The translations under genes and the position numbers were made by a program. A DNA stretch of 64,000 bases from positions 248,001 to 312,000 of the forward strand of contig NZ_WIXK01000002.1 of assembly GCF_009617595.1 (NCBI RefSeq), in the 5' to 3' direction. The stretch comes from Tritonibacter aquimaris. GTDB taxonomy: Bacteria > Pseudomonadota > Alphaproteobacteria > Rhodobacterales > Rhodobacteraceae. This document shows positions 9,395-18,915 of this stretch, piece after piece. The first letter of the stretch is position 1, and every line of letters begins with the position of its first letter. Below the pieces are notes generated by a model, which saw only the letters and a program-made list of their open reading frames with translations, searched no databases and was not told the origin of the DNA.

Positions 9395-10858
9395 CTATAA
9401 AAACGCGGTTTCATCGAAAGAACGTAGTTTTCGACTATGCAAACGTTCTAGTGGCATACTACGCAGGTCTTCCATAGCTTTGATCCCGATCTGCAAGTGG
9501 CGTGAAACCTGAGTGCGATAAAAATCAGACGCCATGCCCGGCAGTTTCAGCTCACCATGAAGCGGCTTGTCAGATACACACAGCAACGTGCCATATGGAA
9601 CCCGGAACCGGTAGCCATTGGCGGCGATTGTTGCGCTTTCCATATCGAGGGCAATGGCGCGCGATTGGCTCAACCGCTGTACGGGGCCGGATTGGTCGCG
9701 CAGCTCCCAGTTTCGGTTGTCGATGGTGGCAACGGTTCCTGTGCGCATGATGCGCTTCAGATCATAGCCTTCCAGCGCGGTGACATCAGCGACGGCCTGC
9801 TCCAGCGCAACCTGAATTTCTGCCAAGGCCGGGATGGGCGTCCACACCGGCAGATCATCATCAAGCACATGGTCTTCGCGCAGATAGGCATGGGCCAGAA
9901 CAAAATCACCAAGCGATTGCGTATTGCGCAGCCCAGCACAGTGGCCCACCATCATCCAGGCATGGGGGCGCAAGACCGCGATGTGATCCGTTGCTGTTTT
10001 TGCGTTTGAGGGGCCAACACCGATGTTCACCAGGGTGATGCCATTCCCATCCGCACGTTTGAGATGGTAGGTCGGCATTTGTGGTAGTTTGGCAGTTGGG
10101 GCTATGTCCGCATCGGCGTCAAAGATCTCATGATTGCCGGTGCTCACAAAGCTGCAATAGCCAGAGCTTGGATCCGCCAGCATTTCGCGCGCATAGCTTT
10201 CAAACTCGGTCACATAGAACTGGTAGTTGGTAAACAGAACATGGTTTTGAAAGTGCTCTGGATCTGTGGCCGTATAATGCGACAGACGTGCCAGTGAATA
10301 ATCTACCCGCTGGGCAGTAAACAGCGCCAGCGGGCCAATGTCATCCTCGGGCTGATAGGTGCCATTGACGATATCGTCATTGGTTGTGGCAAGGTCCGGC
10401 ACATCAAAGATGTCTCGCAACACAAACCCGGCTGCGCCTTCTTGTGGGACGGTGACATCGCTGCGATTGGCAACGGCAAAATGGATCGGGATCGGTGTAT
10501 TGGAGGCACCAATTTCGACCGGTTGCCCGTGGTTGCGGATCAGCAATGTGATCTGTTGTGCGAGATAGTGTCGAAACAGATCTGGTCGCGTAATGGTGCT
10601 TGCATAGGTGCCGGGCGCAGAGACATGACCAAAGCTGAGGCGACTATCGACACGCGTGTAGGACGGATTGGTGAAACGGATTTCCGGATAGAAAGCGCGA
10701 TAATGTACCCCATCCTGTGGACCGTTTTGGATCACGTCTTTGAAGGCTGTGCTTAAGAAGTCGGTCGCGAGTTCATAAAGCTCTATCAGGCGGGCAACGG
10801 CCGCATCGGCGTCGGTAAATTGTTCGGCAGCAGGGGCTTTGGGTGTCTTAATGGTCAT
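9395..10858 (-). CDS. amn: AMP nucleosidase
   Basis: A 487-aa enzyme that splits AMP into adenine and ribose 5-phosphate. The N-terminal AMP nucleosidase-specific domain (about 1-190) is followed by a nucleoside phosphorylase-fold domain with NIGVGPSNAKTATDHIAVLRP, HCAGLRNTQ and the late ALDMESATIAANGYRFRVP segment. Its ATG overlaps the stop of ade (ATGA), and it is the second gene of the pair. Its product adenine is the substrate of the enzyme encoded just before it. Confidence 0.94.
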   Translation of the reverse strand: MTIKTPKAPAAEQFTDADAAVARLIELYELATDFLSTAFKDVIQNGPQDGVHYRAFYPEIRFTNPSYTRVDSRLSFGHVSAPGTYASTITRPDLFRHYLAQQITLLIRNHGQPVEIGASNTPIPIHFAVANRSDVTVPQEGAAGFVLRDIFDVPDLATTNDDIVNGTYQPEDDIGPLALFTAQRVDYSLARLSHYTATDPEHFQNHVLFTNYQFYVTEFESYAREMLADPSSGYCSFVSTGNHEIFDADADIAPTAKLPQMPTYHLKRADGNGITLVNIGVGPSNAKTATDHIAVLRPHAWMMVGHCAGLRNTQSLGDFVLAHAYLREDHVLDDDLPVWTPIPALAEIQVALEQAVADVTALEGYDLKRIMRTGTVATIDNRNWELRDQSGPVQRLSQSRAIALDMESATIAANGYRFRVPYGTLLCVSDKPLHGELKLPGMASDFYRTQVSRHLQIGIKAMEDLRSMPLERLHSRKLRSFDETAFL

Positions 10859-12657
10859 TCAGTGCTTTCTATGACGGGAATCTTTTTGAATTGGGTGACA
10901 TCCACCAATCCAAGGTCAGATATGCGCAGCTCTGGTATGACAACCAGCGCCAGAAGCGAGTGCTGCATATAGGCATTGTTGAGCGAGCAACCGCAGGCTT
11001 CCATCGCTTTGCCAAGCGCCTGTGCCCTGGCGGCGACCTCAGTGGCGGGGCTGTCAGACATGAGCCCGGCAATCGGGAGCTCTACGAGGGCAAGTTCTTC
11101 GCCATCGCGAAAAAGGGTCACGCCGCCGCCAACTTCGGCGAGGCGATTGGCGGCCAGCGCCATTTGGGTGCGATCAGTACCAACAACGATCATATGGTGG
11201 CTGTCATGGGCGACGGTTGATGCCATTGCCATCTTGCCCTGATAGCCAAAGCCCGAAACAAAGGCATTCGATACGCCACCAGTGCCGCGGTGGCGTTCCA
11301 CCAGCGCGATCTGGCAGATCTCTCCGTTTGCTTCAATGCGCCCGTCTTCTACGGGCAGCTCTGCTTTCAGCGCTTTGGTCGGGGCCTGATTTTCCACCAC
11401 ACCAATGACATTCACCGTTGCAATATTTGCGCCCTTGGGAGCTGTGATTTCAAAATCATCTTCCCGTAGCTCATGGCCTAAATGGACGGTGCCCCGGGCA
11501 TGGTCAGGCCAGTGCAGATGCGGACATTCCACCGTGATAGCGCCATTTTCTGCAACGATCTGCCCGCGGGCAATCACGGTTTCAATTGGCAGCTCGTTAA
11601 GATCAGACGTCAATATCACATCCGCGCGCCGTCCAGGGGTGAGCGAGCCAATCTCCCGTTCAAGCCCAAAATGCGTGGCAGTGTTGATCGTTGCCATCTG
11701 TAGGGCCACCACAGGGTCACAGCCACAGGCAATTGCGTGGCGCACGACCCGGTTCATATGCCCATCATGGACAAGCGTGCCAGAGTGGCAATCGTCTGTA
11801 CATAAAATGAAGGAGCGACTGTCCAAGCCCTTTTCAGTGATCGCGGTGATCTGGCTTTCCACATCATACCAGGCAGAACCCAGCCGCATCATCGCGCGCA
11901 TGCCCTGACGGGTACGGGTGATGGCATCAGCTTCCGAGGTGCCTTCGTGGTCATCTGCGGGCCCACCGGCCACATAGGCGGCGAAGTCTGGCCCAAGATC
12001 TGGCGAAGCGTAATGCCCGCCAACCGTTTTACCCGCGCGTTGGGCAGCGCCAATTTCTGCAAGCATTTTGGGATCTGCAGCGGCAACGCCAGGGAAATTC
12101 ATCATCTCGCCAAGGCCGATGATGCCGGGCCATGACATCGCCTCAGTCACATCATCGGGGGTGATTTCAAACCCGGTGGTTTCCAGCCCCGGCGCTGATG
12201 GCGCACAGCTTGGCATCTGGGTGTAGATATTGACGGGCTGCATCAGCGCCTCATCATGCATCAGGCGCACGCCTTCGAGCCCCATGACATTGGCGATTTC
12301 ATGGGGGTCGGTGAACATGGTGGTGGTGCCATGGGGAATAACCGCGCGCGCAAATTCCGCCGGGGTCAGCATACCGCTTTCGATATGCATATGAGCATCA
12401 CAAAGCCCGGGGATCATAAATCGCCCCTTGGCCTCGATCACCTTGGTGTCTTGGCCGATGCAATAGGATGCGTCTGTTCCAACATAGGCAATACGTCCGC
12501 ATTTGATTGCGATGTCGTGATCTGGCAGGATTTCACGGGTGTGTACATTCACCCATGTGCCGCCACGGATGACCGTGTCTGCTGGGGAACGACCTGCAGC
12601 GACATCAATCAGCTGCGGGGCAACATCGGGCCAACTCGGGAAAAGGGTCTCTGACAT
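10855..12657 (-). CDS. ade: Adenine deaminase (Ade type)
   Basis: A 600-aa amidohydrolase that converts adenine to hypoxanthine and ammonia. The metal-binding motif PGLCDAHMHIE (His89, His91) lies in an N-terminal amidohydrolase barrel, with later CTDDCHSGTLVHDGHM and LTPGRRADVIL segments. A C-terminal adenine deaminase domain carries GFGYQGKMAMASTVAHDSHH. It is first in a two-gene unit with amn, overlapping it by 4 bp. No good ribosome site precedes ATG 12657. The pair routes AMP to hypoxanthine. Confidence 0.95.
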   Translation of the reverse strand: MSETLFPSWPDVAPQLIDVAAGRSPADTVIRGGTWVNVHTREILPDHDIAIKCGRIAYVGTDASYCIGQDTKVIEAKGRFMIPGLCDAHMHIESGMLTPAEFARAVIPHGTTTMFTDPHEIANVMGLEGVRLMHDEALMQPVNIYTQMPSCAPSAPGLETTGFEITPDDVTEAMSWPGIIGLGEMMNFPGVAAADPKMLAEIGAAQRAGKTVGGHYASPDLGPDFAAYVAGGPADDHEGTSEADAITRTRQGMRAMMRLGSAWYDVESQITAITEKGLDSRSFILCTDDCHSGTLVHDGHMNRVVRHAIACGCDPVVALQMATINTATHFGLEREIGSLTPGRRADVILTSDLNELPIETVIARGQIVAENGAITVECPHLHWPDHARGTVHLGHELREDDFEITAPKGANIATVNVIGVVENQAPTKALKAELPVEDGRIEANGEICQIALVERHRGTGGVSNAFVSGFGYQGKMAMASTVAHDSHHMIVVGTDRTQMALAANRLAEVGGGVTLFRDGEELALVELPIAGLMSDSPATEVAARAQALGKAMEACGCSLNNAYMQHSLLALVVIPELRISDLGLVDVTQFKKIPVIESTE

Positions 12658-12746
12658 GGTGTATGTTCGTCTGTTTGCGCAATCAATTTCAAGCGCAACC
12701 TGCCGTGTTTCATCAAAAGGTCATGCAAAAATAGGAAGAAAGTCAC

Positions 12747-13172
12747 ATGGAAATCGTTATTCACCACAACCCCGCCTGTGGCACCTCTCGCAATGTGCTG
12801 CAACTGATCAAGGACGCTGGCTATACGCCCGTCGTTGTTGAATACCTTGATACCGGCTGGAGCCGCCCGCAGCTGCAGTCGCTTTTTGCTGCGGCCGGGC
12901 TGACCCCTCGTCAGGCTTTGCGTACCACCAAATCCCCCGCAGAAGAGCTTGGCCTACTGGACCCAACAGTCTCTGACGATGTGTTGCTGGATCAGATGTT
13001 GGAGCATCCTGTGCTGGTCAACCGTCCGATTGTGGCATGTAGAAACGGTGTGAAACTGTGTCGTCCCTCTGGCGCGGTGCTGGATCTTTTGGATAATTGG
13101 CCAACAGGGCCATGGGCCAAGGAAGATGGCAATCTTTTGATCGATGCCGATGGGAACCGCGTCAAAGAGTAG
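12747..13172 (+). CDS. arsC: Arsenate reductase (ArsC, glutaredoxin-coupled type)
   Basis: A 141-aa thioredoxin-fold protein of the ArsC/Spx group. The active site HNPACGTSRN holds Cys11 and the later VLVNRPIV segment gives the conserved RP arginine. Such proteins reduce arsenate to arsenite with glutathione and glutaredoxin. No other ars gene is adjacent, so a role in arsenic resistance is inferred from family only; a general oxidoreductase role is possible. Confidence 0.85.
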   Translation: MEIVIHHNPACGTSRNVLQLIKDAGYTPVVVEYLDTGWSRPQLQSLFAAAGLTPRQALRTTKSPAEELGLLDPTVSDDVLLDQMLEHPVLVNRPIVACRNGVKLCRPSGAVLDLLDNWPTGPWAKEDGNLLIDADGNRVKE

Positions 13173-13277
13173 TTTCTTTGATGCGGCTTGTTATCGGATC
13201 CGCGATTGGATCTTTTTGGGGGGAAGGCCTATGCTTGCTCCACCGCGTGATCCGCCTGCCGATTGTATGAGGTCCAG

Positions 13278-13577
13278 ATGTCAGAAGCTCCCAAACCCGT
13301 TGTTACCATTTCCTATTGTATTGGCTGCAATTGGATGTTGCGCGCGGGTTGGATGGCGCAGGAGCTATTGTCGACCTTTCAAGAGCAGCTTGGTGGCGTG
13401 ACTTTGGTGCCAAGCGATATTGGCGGCACCTATGAGATCCGCATTGGCGATGCGGTGTTGTGGGAGCGTAAACGCGATGGTGGCTTTCCGGATGTGAAGG
13501 CGCTCAAATCTCGTGTGCGCGATCACATAAACCCTGATCAAGATTTGGGCCATTTGGACCGTAAACCCTCAGCATAA
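13278..13577 (+). CDS. SelT/SelW/SelH-like Rdx family protein
   Basis: A 99-aa small thioredoxin-fold protein. It has a CxxC motif, Cys14 and Cys17, in SYCIGCNWMLRAGWMAQELL, and the family C-terminal segment KRDGGFPDVKALKSRVRD. In selenoprotein W the second Cys is selenocysteine; here both are Cys codons. The start at ATG 13278 has GAGG five bases upstream, which decides it over a TTG at 13263. The physiological role of these bacterial proteins is not established. Confidence 0.82.
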   Translation: MSEAPKPVVTISYCIGCNWMLRAGWMAQELLSTFQEQLGGVTLVPSDIGGTYEIRIGDAVLWERKRDGGFPDVKALKSRVRDHINPDQDLGHLDRKPSA

Positions 13578-13634
13578 CAAAAACCTACCTATTCACCGCT
13601 TGTCATAGGCGGGGCGTATGCGCATCTATGGCGC

Positions 13635-14456
13635 ATGGGAAATACACTTCTTTGTCTTGGTTTTGGCTATTCTGCGCAGGCGCTTGCTCGAAAGCTTGTG
13701 CCAGATGGTTGGCGTGTTGTTGGAACCAATCGCACCGGTGAACATGCCGAGGGGTTCAAAACCGTCAGATGGCCCGGAAATGATCTGCCCTTAGACGGCG
13801 TGACCCACGTGCTGAGCTCTATCGCGCCAACAGCCGAGGGTGATCCAGTGCTGGCGGATTTGTTGCAACAGCTTGGCTCGTGTGCGCCTGACTGGGTTGG
13901 CTACCTTTCCACAACGGCAGTCTATGGTGATCACGATGGGGCTTGGGTTGATGAGGATACCCCACTGACCCCCGCAACCCGACGTGGGCATTGGCGCAAA
14001 GAAGCGGAAGAAGCCTGGCTCAGCAGTGGCCTGCCTGTGCATGTGTTTCGTTTGGCAGGGATCTATGGTCCTGGACGCGGGCCGTTTTCCAAGGTGAAAT
14101 CCGGGCAGGCACGTCGCATTGTAAAGCCCGGACAGGTGTTTTCACGCATCCACGTGGAGGATATTGCGCAGGTTCTTGCAGCCTCGATCGCGCAGCCCAA
14201 CCCGGGATCGGTTTACAATGTGTGTGACGATTTTCCGGCCCCGCCGCAGGATGTGATTGGCTATGCCGCTGAATTGCTTGGTCTGCCAAAGCCGCCAGAA
14301 GTCGATTTTGACACCGCAGATATGAGCCCGATGGCGCGCAGTTTTTACTCTGAAAACAAGAAAGTACAAAACGCGCGGATCAAATCTGAACTCGGTGTAG
14401 AGCTGCTGTACCCGGATTATCGTGTGGGTCTTCAGGCCTTGGCGCGTGATTCGTGA
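13635..14456 (+). CDS. NAD(P)-dependent SDR/epimerase family protein
   Basis: A 273-aa Rossmann-fold protein. The N-terminal GFGYSAQALARKL fits a GxGxxA nucleotide-binding motif, followed by YLSTTAVYGDHDGAWVDE, which resembles the extended SDR active-site region, and FRLAGIYGPGRGPF. It resembles the YeeZ-type extended/atypical SDR proteins rather than sugar epimerases. Substrate is unknown. It stands alone downstream of the Rdx gene. Confidence 0.75.
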   Translation: MGNTLLCLGFGYSAQALARKLVPDGWRVVGTNRTGEHAEGFKTVRWPGNDLPLDGVTHVLSSIAPTAEGDPVLADLLQQLGSCAPDWVGYLSTTAVYGDHDGAWVDEDTPLTPATRRGHWRKEAEEAWLSSGLPVHVFRLAGIYGPGRGPFSKVKSGQARRIVKPGQVFSRIHVEDIAQVLAASIAQPNPGSVYNVCDDFPAPPQDVIGYAAELLGLPKPPEVDFDTADMSPMARSFYSENKKVQNARIKSELGVELLYPDYRVGLQALARDS

Positions 14457-14481
14457 TGGGTGCAGGTCAAATCACGATATA

Positions 14482-14512
14482 GTAACCGATATAATACCTT
14501 TTTGTAGGTTAC
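14482..14512. promoter_or_regulatory. Inverted repeat upstream of tautomerase gene (I)
   Basis: gtaacc at 14482-14487 and ggttac at 14507-14512 form a 6-bp dyad around an AT-rich centre. It lies in a low-GC spacer upstream of the tautomerase gene and could be a regulator site. Inference only. Confidence 0.35.
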
Positions 14513-14524
14513 ATAAATTTTATG

Positions 14525-14547
14525 CCGACATATTTTGATATTGTCGG
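14525..14547. promoter_or_regulatory. Inverted repeat upstream of tautomerase gene (II)
   Basis: ccgaca at 14525-14530 and tgtcgg at 14542-14547 form a second 6-bp dyad with an 11-nt AT-rich centre. The 23-bp size fits a TetR/LysR-type operator, or a weak stem. Inference only. Confidence 0.35.
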
Positions 14548-14614
14548 TTCAAACGCTGATCTCGCACAAGAGGCAGGAACCGGCAGTTAACGCAGCCAAC
14601 TGTCAGGTGGAAAC

Positions 14615-14830
14615 ATGCCGCTTATCGAAGTCAAAGTATTCAAAGACGAATTGAACGAAGGTCAATCCGAAGAGCTTATCGCAAAAATCACCGATGCGGT
14701 GACCGAAGTCACCAGCGAGAAATTGCGTGATGTGACTTGGGTTGTGATCGAAGAAGTCAAAGACGGCCAATGGGGCGTAGGTGGTAAGGCGCTGGGCCTG
14801 CCCGACGTCAAAGCCTTGATGGCAAGCTAA
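14615..14830 (+). CDS. 4-oxalocrotonate tautomerase family protein
   Basis: A 71-aa protein of the tautomerase superfamily. Pro2, which becomes the N-terminal catalytic proline after Met removal, is followed by LIEVKVFKDELNEGQSEELIAKITDAV, a typical 4-OT pattern. These form small homo-oligomers that tautomerise enols. No catabolic operon is beside it, so the substrate is unknown. ATG 14615 is preceded by CAGGTGG. A strong terminator follows. Confidence 0.85.
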   Translation: MPLIEVKVFKDELNEGQSEELIAKITDAVTEVTSEKLRDVTWVVIEEVKDGQWGVGGKALGLPDVKALMAS

Positions 14831-14837
14831 TTCAAAG

Positions 14838-14863
14838 ATCCCCTGCTAGGCAGGGGATTTTTA
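14838..14863 (+). terminator. Terminator after the tautomerase gene
   Basis: A perfect 9-bp stem (atcccctgc / gcaggggat) with a 3-nt loop runs into TTTTT. The dxs stop codon, read on the minus strand, lies inside the T tract, so the two convergent genes share the site. Confidence 0.88.
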
Positions 14864-16762
14864 CTTCAGCAGATCCAGCACTTTGGCCGTGATGTGCTCT
14901 GCATTCATTGCCGCAACATCATACATGTCTTTTGGGCTGGCTTGATCGATGAAAATATCTGGCAACGTCATCGTGCGCAGTTTGAAGCCAGTATCAAACA
15001 CAGCCTCATCCATCAGCAATTGCGCCACATGAGAGCCAAAGCCGCCAATTGCGCCTTCCTCAATCGTTATCATGGCGTCATGTTCTGCAACGAGCGATAA
15101 AATCATGTCCCGGTCGAGCGGTTTGGCAAATCGCGCGTCTGCAATTGTTGGTGTGATGCCCTGATTTTCCAGAGAGGCGGCTGCCTTTTGAACCTCTGAC
15201 AAACGCGTGCCAAATGAGAGCAATGCGATGTTGCTGCCGCGCTGGATGATCCGGCCTTTGCCGATCTCAAGCACGTCTGGCGCGTCTGGCAATTCGACAC
15301 CAACCCCTGCGCCGCGAGGATAACGGAAAGCTATAGGTCCGTCGTTATATGCGGCGGCGGTTTTGACCATATGCACCAGTTCAGCCTCATCTGCCGCAGC
15401 CATCACCACCATGCCCGGCAGATTGCTCATAAAGGCAATGTCAAACGAGCCCGCATGGGTTGCGCCATCGGCACCCACCAATCCAGCCCGGTCAATCGCA
15501 AAGCGCACTGGCAGGCGTTGAATGGCAACGTCATGTACCAGCTGGTCATAGCCACGCTGCAGGAAGGTGGAATAGATCGTGCAAAACGGCTTCATTCCAC
15601 CAGCAGCAAGCGCCGCACTGAAGGTCACCGCATGTTGTTCAGCGATGCCAACGTCAAAGCAGCGCGACGGGTAGCGTTCGGCCATCAGGTTCAGCCCGGT
15701 GCCACCGGTCATTGCAGCAGTGATGGCGCAGATCTTGTCGTCTTTTGCCGCAAGTTCCACCAGGCTGTCGCCAAAGACTGATGAATATGAGGGCGCGTTG
15801 CTTGGCGTCTTTTTCTGTTCACCTGTGCCCACATCGAACTTGCCAGTGGCGTGGCCCTTGTCGGGCGCGCCTTCGGCGGGCGCGTAGCCTTTGCCTTTTT
15901 GAGTGACCACATGGATCAAAACCGGCCCACGTGCGTTTTCTTGTGCAGATCTCAGAACGGGCAGCAACTGTCCCAAGTCGTGCCCATCAATGGGGCCGAT
16001 ATAGGAAAACCCCAAAGCTTCAAACAAGCTGCCATCAACGGCGAGGTTCTTGATCACCTCTTTGGCGCGTTTTGCCCCTTCGCGCAGCGGCCCAGGCAGC
16101 AATGATGCTGCACCATCCGCCATCGATTTCAGGTTCTGCAGCGATGGATCTGAATAGGCCTTGGCAAGATAGGTCGACAGCGCACCAACAGGAGGGTCAA
16201 TTGACATGCCATTGTCATTCAAGATCACAAACAATCGCCGCCCGAGGTCGCCTGCATTGTTCATAGCTTCAAACGCCATGCCCGCTGACATTGCGCCGTC
16301 ACCAATTACGGCTATTGCATCGCCGCTGCCCTCAGGCAGATCGCCGCCCAGATCACCCGCAACTTTGAACCCTAGTGCGGCGGAGATTGAGGTGGAACTA
16401 TGCGCCGTGCCAAACGGATCATAGGGGCTTTCGCTGCGTTTGGTGAAACCCGAAAGACCCTCTTTCATCCGTAAGGTGCGAATGCTGTCACGGCGTTCTG
16501 TCAGGATTTTATGGGGATAACACTGATGCGAGACATCCCAGATCAGCTTGTCTTTTGGTGTGTCAAATACCGCATGAAGCGCCACCGTGAGCTCGACCAC
16601 TCCAAGGCCCGCACCAAGATGTCCGCCGGTTTCCGACACCGCAGAAATGGTCTCAGCCCGTAATTCATCCACCAGCTGTCGAAGCTCTGCATCCCGCAAA
16701 GCTCTTAGATCTGCGGGTCGGTGGATCCGATCCAGAAGGGGGGTATGGGGCCTGTCGGACAT
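14861..16762 (-). CDS. dxs: 1-deoxy-D-xylulose-5-phosphate synthase
   Basis: A 633-aa ThDP enzyme that makes DXP from pyruvate and glyceraldehyde 3-phosphate, the entry step of the non-mevalonate isoprenoid pathway. The ThDP-binding segment [18 protein letters not shown], the conserved [21 protein letters not shown] loop, the pyrimidine-binding domain ([12 protein letters not shown]) and the C-terminal transketolase domain are all present. It begins 19 bp after ispA ends and is last in the HDAC-like/xseB/ispA/dxs unit. Confidence 0.96.
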   Translation of the reverse strand: MSDRPHTPLLDRIHRPADLRALRDAELRQLVDELRAETISAVSETGGHLGAGLGVVELTVALHAVFDTPKDKLIWDVSHQCYPHKILTERRDSIRTLRMKEGLSGFTKRSESPYDPFGTAHSSTSISAALGFKVAGDLGGDLPEGSGDAIAVIGDGAMSAGMAFEAMNNAGDLGRRLFVILNDNGMSIDPPVGALSTYLAKAYSDPSLQNLKSMADGAASLLPGPLREGAKRAKEVIKNLAVDGSLFEALGFSYIGPIDGHDLGQLLPVLRSAQENARGPVLIHVVTQKGKGYAPAEGAPDKGHATGKFDVGTGEQKKTPSNAPSYSSVFGDSLVELAAKDDKICAITAAMTGGTGLNLMAERYPSRCFDVGIAEQHAVTFSAALAAGGMKPFCTIYSTFLQRGYDQLVHDVAIQRLPVRFAIDRAGLVGADGATHAGSFDIAFMSNLPGMVVMAAADEAELVHMVKTAAAYNDGPIAFRYPRGAGVGVELPDAPDVLEIGKGRIIQRGSNIALLSFGTRLSEVQKAAASLENQGITPTIADARFAKPLDRDMILSLVAEHDAMITIEEGAIGGFGSHVAQLLMDEAVFDTGFKLRTMTLPDIFIDQASPKDMYDVAAMNAEHITAKVLDLLK

Positions 16763-16781
16763 TGTGATCCTTATGCCGCGA

Positions 16782-17651
16782 TCAGCTATCGCGCGAGATA
16801 ACGAACTGAGCGGCCTGTTTCAGGGTTTCCGCCTCTGCTCCATAAGTATGTAGCGCGTCACAGGCCTGTTCCACCAAGGTTGCCGCGCGTTCTTTGGCCG
16901 CATCAAGCCCAAGCAGAGAGACAAAAGTGGCTTTGCCTGCGTCTTCATCCTTGCGCAGCGCCTTACCAACCTTATCGGCATCCCCCTCCACATCCAGGAT
17001 GTCGTCGGCGATTTGAAACGCAAGGCCAAGCGCCTGTGCGTATGTCAGCAATGCAGTGGTATCTGCGCCTGCAAGCTGAGGCCCGGCAGTGGCAGACCAT
17101 TCGATCAGGCAGCCGGTTTTACGCTGTTGCAGCAAGGTAATCTGGGGCAGGCCAAGCGGTTGTTTGGCGGTTTCGGCATTAATGTCAAGCATTTGGCCGG
17201 ACACCATGCCGTCCTTACCTGACGCCTGCGCAAGGCTGCGGATCAGCTTGAGCGCATGCTGCCCAACAATCGGTTCTGCCAGCAGTTCAAACGCCAGTGT
17301 CTGCAGACTGTCACCCGCAAGCACAGCAGTGGCTTCGTTCCATTTGCGGTGAAGCGTGGGCTGGCCACGGCGCAGATCATCATCATCCATGCAAGGCAGA
17401 TCGTCATGCACCAGCGAATAAGCATGTATGCATTCAATCGCGAGCGCTGCATTCAGCGCAGTGTCAGAGGGCACATGGTGCAGCCGCGCGCTCTCCAGCA
17501 CCAGAAAGCCGCGCAGCATTTTGCCGCCCATAATGGCATAACGCATAGCCTCGTGCAGTTCGTCACGCCCGCTGATGCGGAACTTGGCGAATTCTGAAAC
17601 TCTGGCCTGCGCCGCAGTCAGCGCTGATGCAAAGACGGGTGAGGCTGTCAT
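16782..17651 (-). CDS. ispA: Polyprenyl (farnesyl/geranyl) diphosphate synthase
   Basis: A 289-aa prenyltransferase that condenses DMAPP/GPP with IPP. The first Asp-rich motif [17 protein letters not shown] and the second DDILD are present. The start is ATG 17651, four bases after the xseB stop; the longer open frame to 17720 would overlap xseB. It forms an operon with xseB and dxs, an arrangement common in Proteobacteria. Product chain length (C15) is inferred from the family. Confidence 0.93.
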   Translation of the reverse strand: MTASPVFASALTAAQARVSEFAKFRISGRDELHEAMRYAIMGGKMLRGFLVLESARLHHVPSDTALNAALAIECIHAYSLVHDDLPCMDDDDLRRGQPTLHRKWNEATAVLAGDSLQTLAFELLAEPIVGQHALKLIRSLAQASGKDGMVSGQMLDINAETAKQPLGLPQITLLQQRKTGCLIEWSATAGPQLAGADTTALLTYAQALGLAFQIADDILDVEGDADKVGKALRKDEDAGKATFVSLLGLDAAKERAATLVEQACDALHTYGAEAETLKQAAQFVISRDS

Positions 17652-17655
17652 CAGT

Positions 17656-17898
17656 TTAGTCCGCGTCCAGTGGTTGGGTGCCGCTTGGTGCGCCATTGGA
17701 ATCCAGAGTAATGGCCGCAACCTTTTCTTCTGCGCGCTTCAGTTCATCCTCGCAGCGTTTTTTCAGGGCTGCACCGCGTTCATATAGTGCGATGGACGCA
17801 TCCAGCGCGACATCTCCGCGCTCAAGCTGGTCAACCACGGTTTCCAGCTCACGCATCGCCTGCTCAAAGCTCATTTCTTCGACGGGGGTCTGGGTCAT
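17656..17898 (-). CDS. xseB: Exodeoxyribonuclease VII small subunit
   Basis: An 80-aa protein with the family helical core EMSFEQAMRELETVVDQLERGDVALDASIALYERG, followed by an AALKKRCEDELKRAEEKV helix. With XseA (not in the window) it forms the single-strand exonuclease VII. Its start overlaps the HDAC-like stop by 4 bp and its stop precedes ispA by 4 bp, so it is translationally coupled on both sides. Confidence 0.93.
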   Translation of the reverse strand: MTQTPVEEMSFEQAMRELETVVDQLERGDVALDASIALYERGAALKKRCEDELKRAEEKVAAITLDSNGAPSGTQPLDAD

Positions 17899-18821
17899 GA
17901 TCCTGCCTTTATCAATTCGTCCACATGCGCCGAGGTTGCGGCGGTTAGCGCGTTCAGATCATATCCGCCTTCCAAAGTCGAGACGATACGGCCGTCGCAA
18001 ATCTCATCGGCGATGGTGCAAAGTTTCTGGGTCAGCCAGGCATAGTCTGGGGTGGTCCAATTCAGCTGCGCAAGCGGGTCATCCCGATGCGCATCAAAAC
18101 CTGCAGATATGATGATCAGTTCTGGCGCGAACTCCCGTAGGCGCGGAAATGCCTTGTCTTGGTAGGCGGCGCGCATCGCTGCACCGTCCGTTTCCGGTTT
18201 CAGTGGGATATTGACGATCTGCCCATAGGCACCATCTTCATCGGCGCGGCCTGTTTCGGGCCACAATGGCAGCTGCTGAGATGAGATAAACAGCGCGCGC
18301 TTTTCTGCCCAAAGGATATCTTGGGTGCCGTTCCCGTGGTGCACATCAAAATCAACCACGGCGACCCGCGACAGCCCGTGATGATCCAACGCGTATTTCG
18401 CCGCGAGCGCTGCATTGCCAAAGAGGCAGAACCCCATTGAGGTGTCGGTTTCTGCGTGGTGTCCGGGTGGACGAATGGCAGCAAAAGCGTTCTGAACCTC
18501 ACCGGCCAATACCATATCCACCGCGCGCAACATTGCTCCTGCACCACGATAGGCTGCCTCAATTGAGCCGGGCGACAAGAATGTATCCGCATCGAGTTGA
18601 ATGAGTCCGGCATCTGGCTGCGCATCACGCAAATCATCCAGGTAGGATTTAGGGTGAATGCGCAGTAGGTCGTCTTCAGCTGCAAGCGGAGCTGTGACCC
18701 GCTTCAGCTCTTTGCCTTCCAATCCATGCAACACATGTTCAAGCCGGGCGACGCGTTCAGGATGCCCTTCAGGCGTTATGTGACCCAAACAGGCGGCATG
18801 GGTGATCAAGGCGGTGGTCAA
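17895..18821 (-). CDS. Histone deacetylase-like (class II) amidohydrolase
   Basis: A 308-aa zinc deacetylase-fold protein. The family motifs are RPPGHHAETDTSMGFCLFGNAA (tandem His of the active site), DFDVHHGNGTQ (zinc ligands) and GFDAHRDDPLAQL. Bacterial homologues act on acetyl-polyamines or acetoin-related substrates; the substrate here is unknown. I chose a TTG start at 18821, because GGGAGG lies 8 bp upstream and the protein then begins TTALITHAACLGH, where the homology starts; the longer frame to 18869 has no such site. First gene of the operon that ends in dxs. Confidence 0.88.
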   Translation of the reverse strand: MTTALITHAACLGHITPEGHPERVARLEHVLHGLEGKELKRVTAPLAAEDDLLRIHPKSYLDDLRDAQPDAGLIQLDADTFLSPGSIEAAYRGAGAMLRAVDMVLAGEVQNAFAAIRPPGHHAETDTSMGFCLFGNAALAAKYALDHHGLSRVAVVDFDVHHGNGTQDILWAEKRALFISSQQLPLWPETGRADEDGAYGQIVNIPLKPETDGAAMRAAYQDKAFPRLREFAPELIIISAGFDAHRDDPLAQLNWTTPDYAWLTQKLCTIADEICDGRIVSTLEGGYDLNALTAATSAHVDELIKAGS

Positions 18822-18915
18822 GGTGGCGTCCTCCCAAAACAAGTGCCGCAACCGTAAAAGCGCAGCCACATGAGGGGCAAGCCAAATGGCCGTAAGGTCT
18901 TAGCGAAATGAGCAA

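Noticed and set aside
13197-13217. Short stem followed by TTTTTGG after arsC
   Set aside because: Only a 5-bp stem; too weak to call a terminator.
13144-13401. Frame overlapping the start of the Rdx gene
   Set aside because: Different frame from the CxxC protein and no motif.
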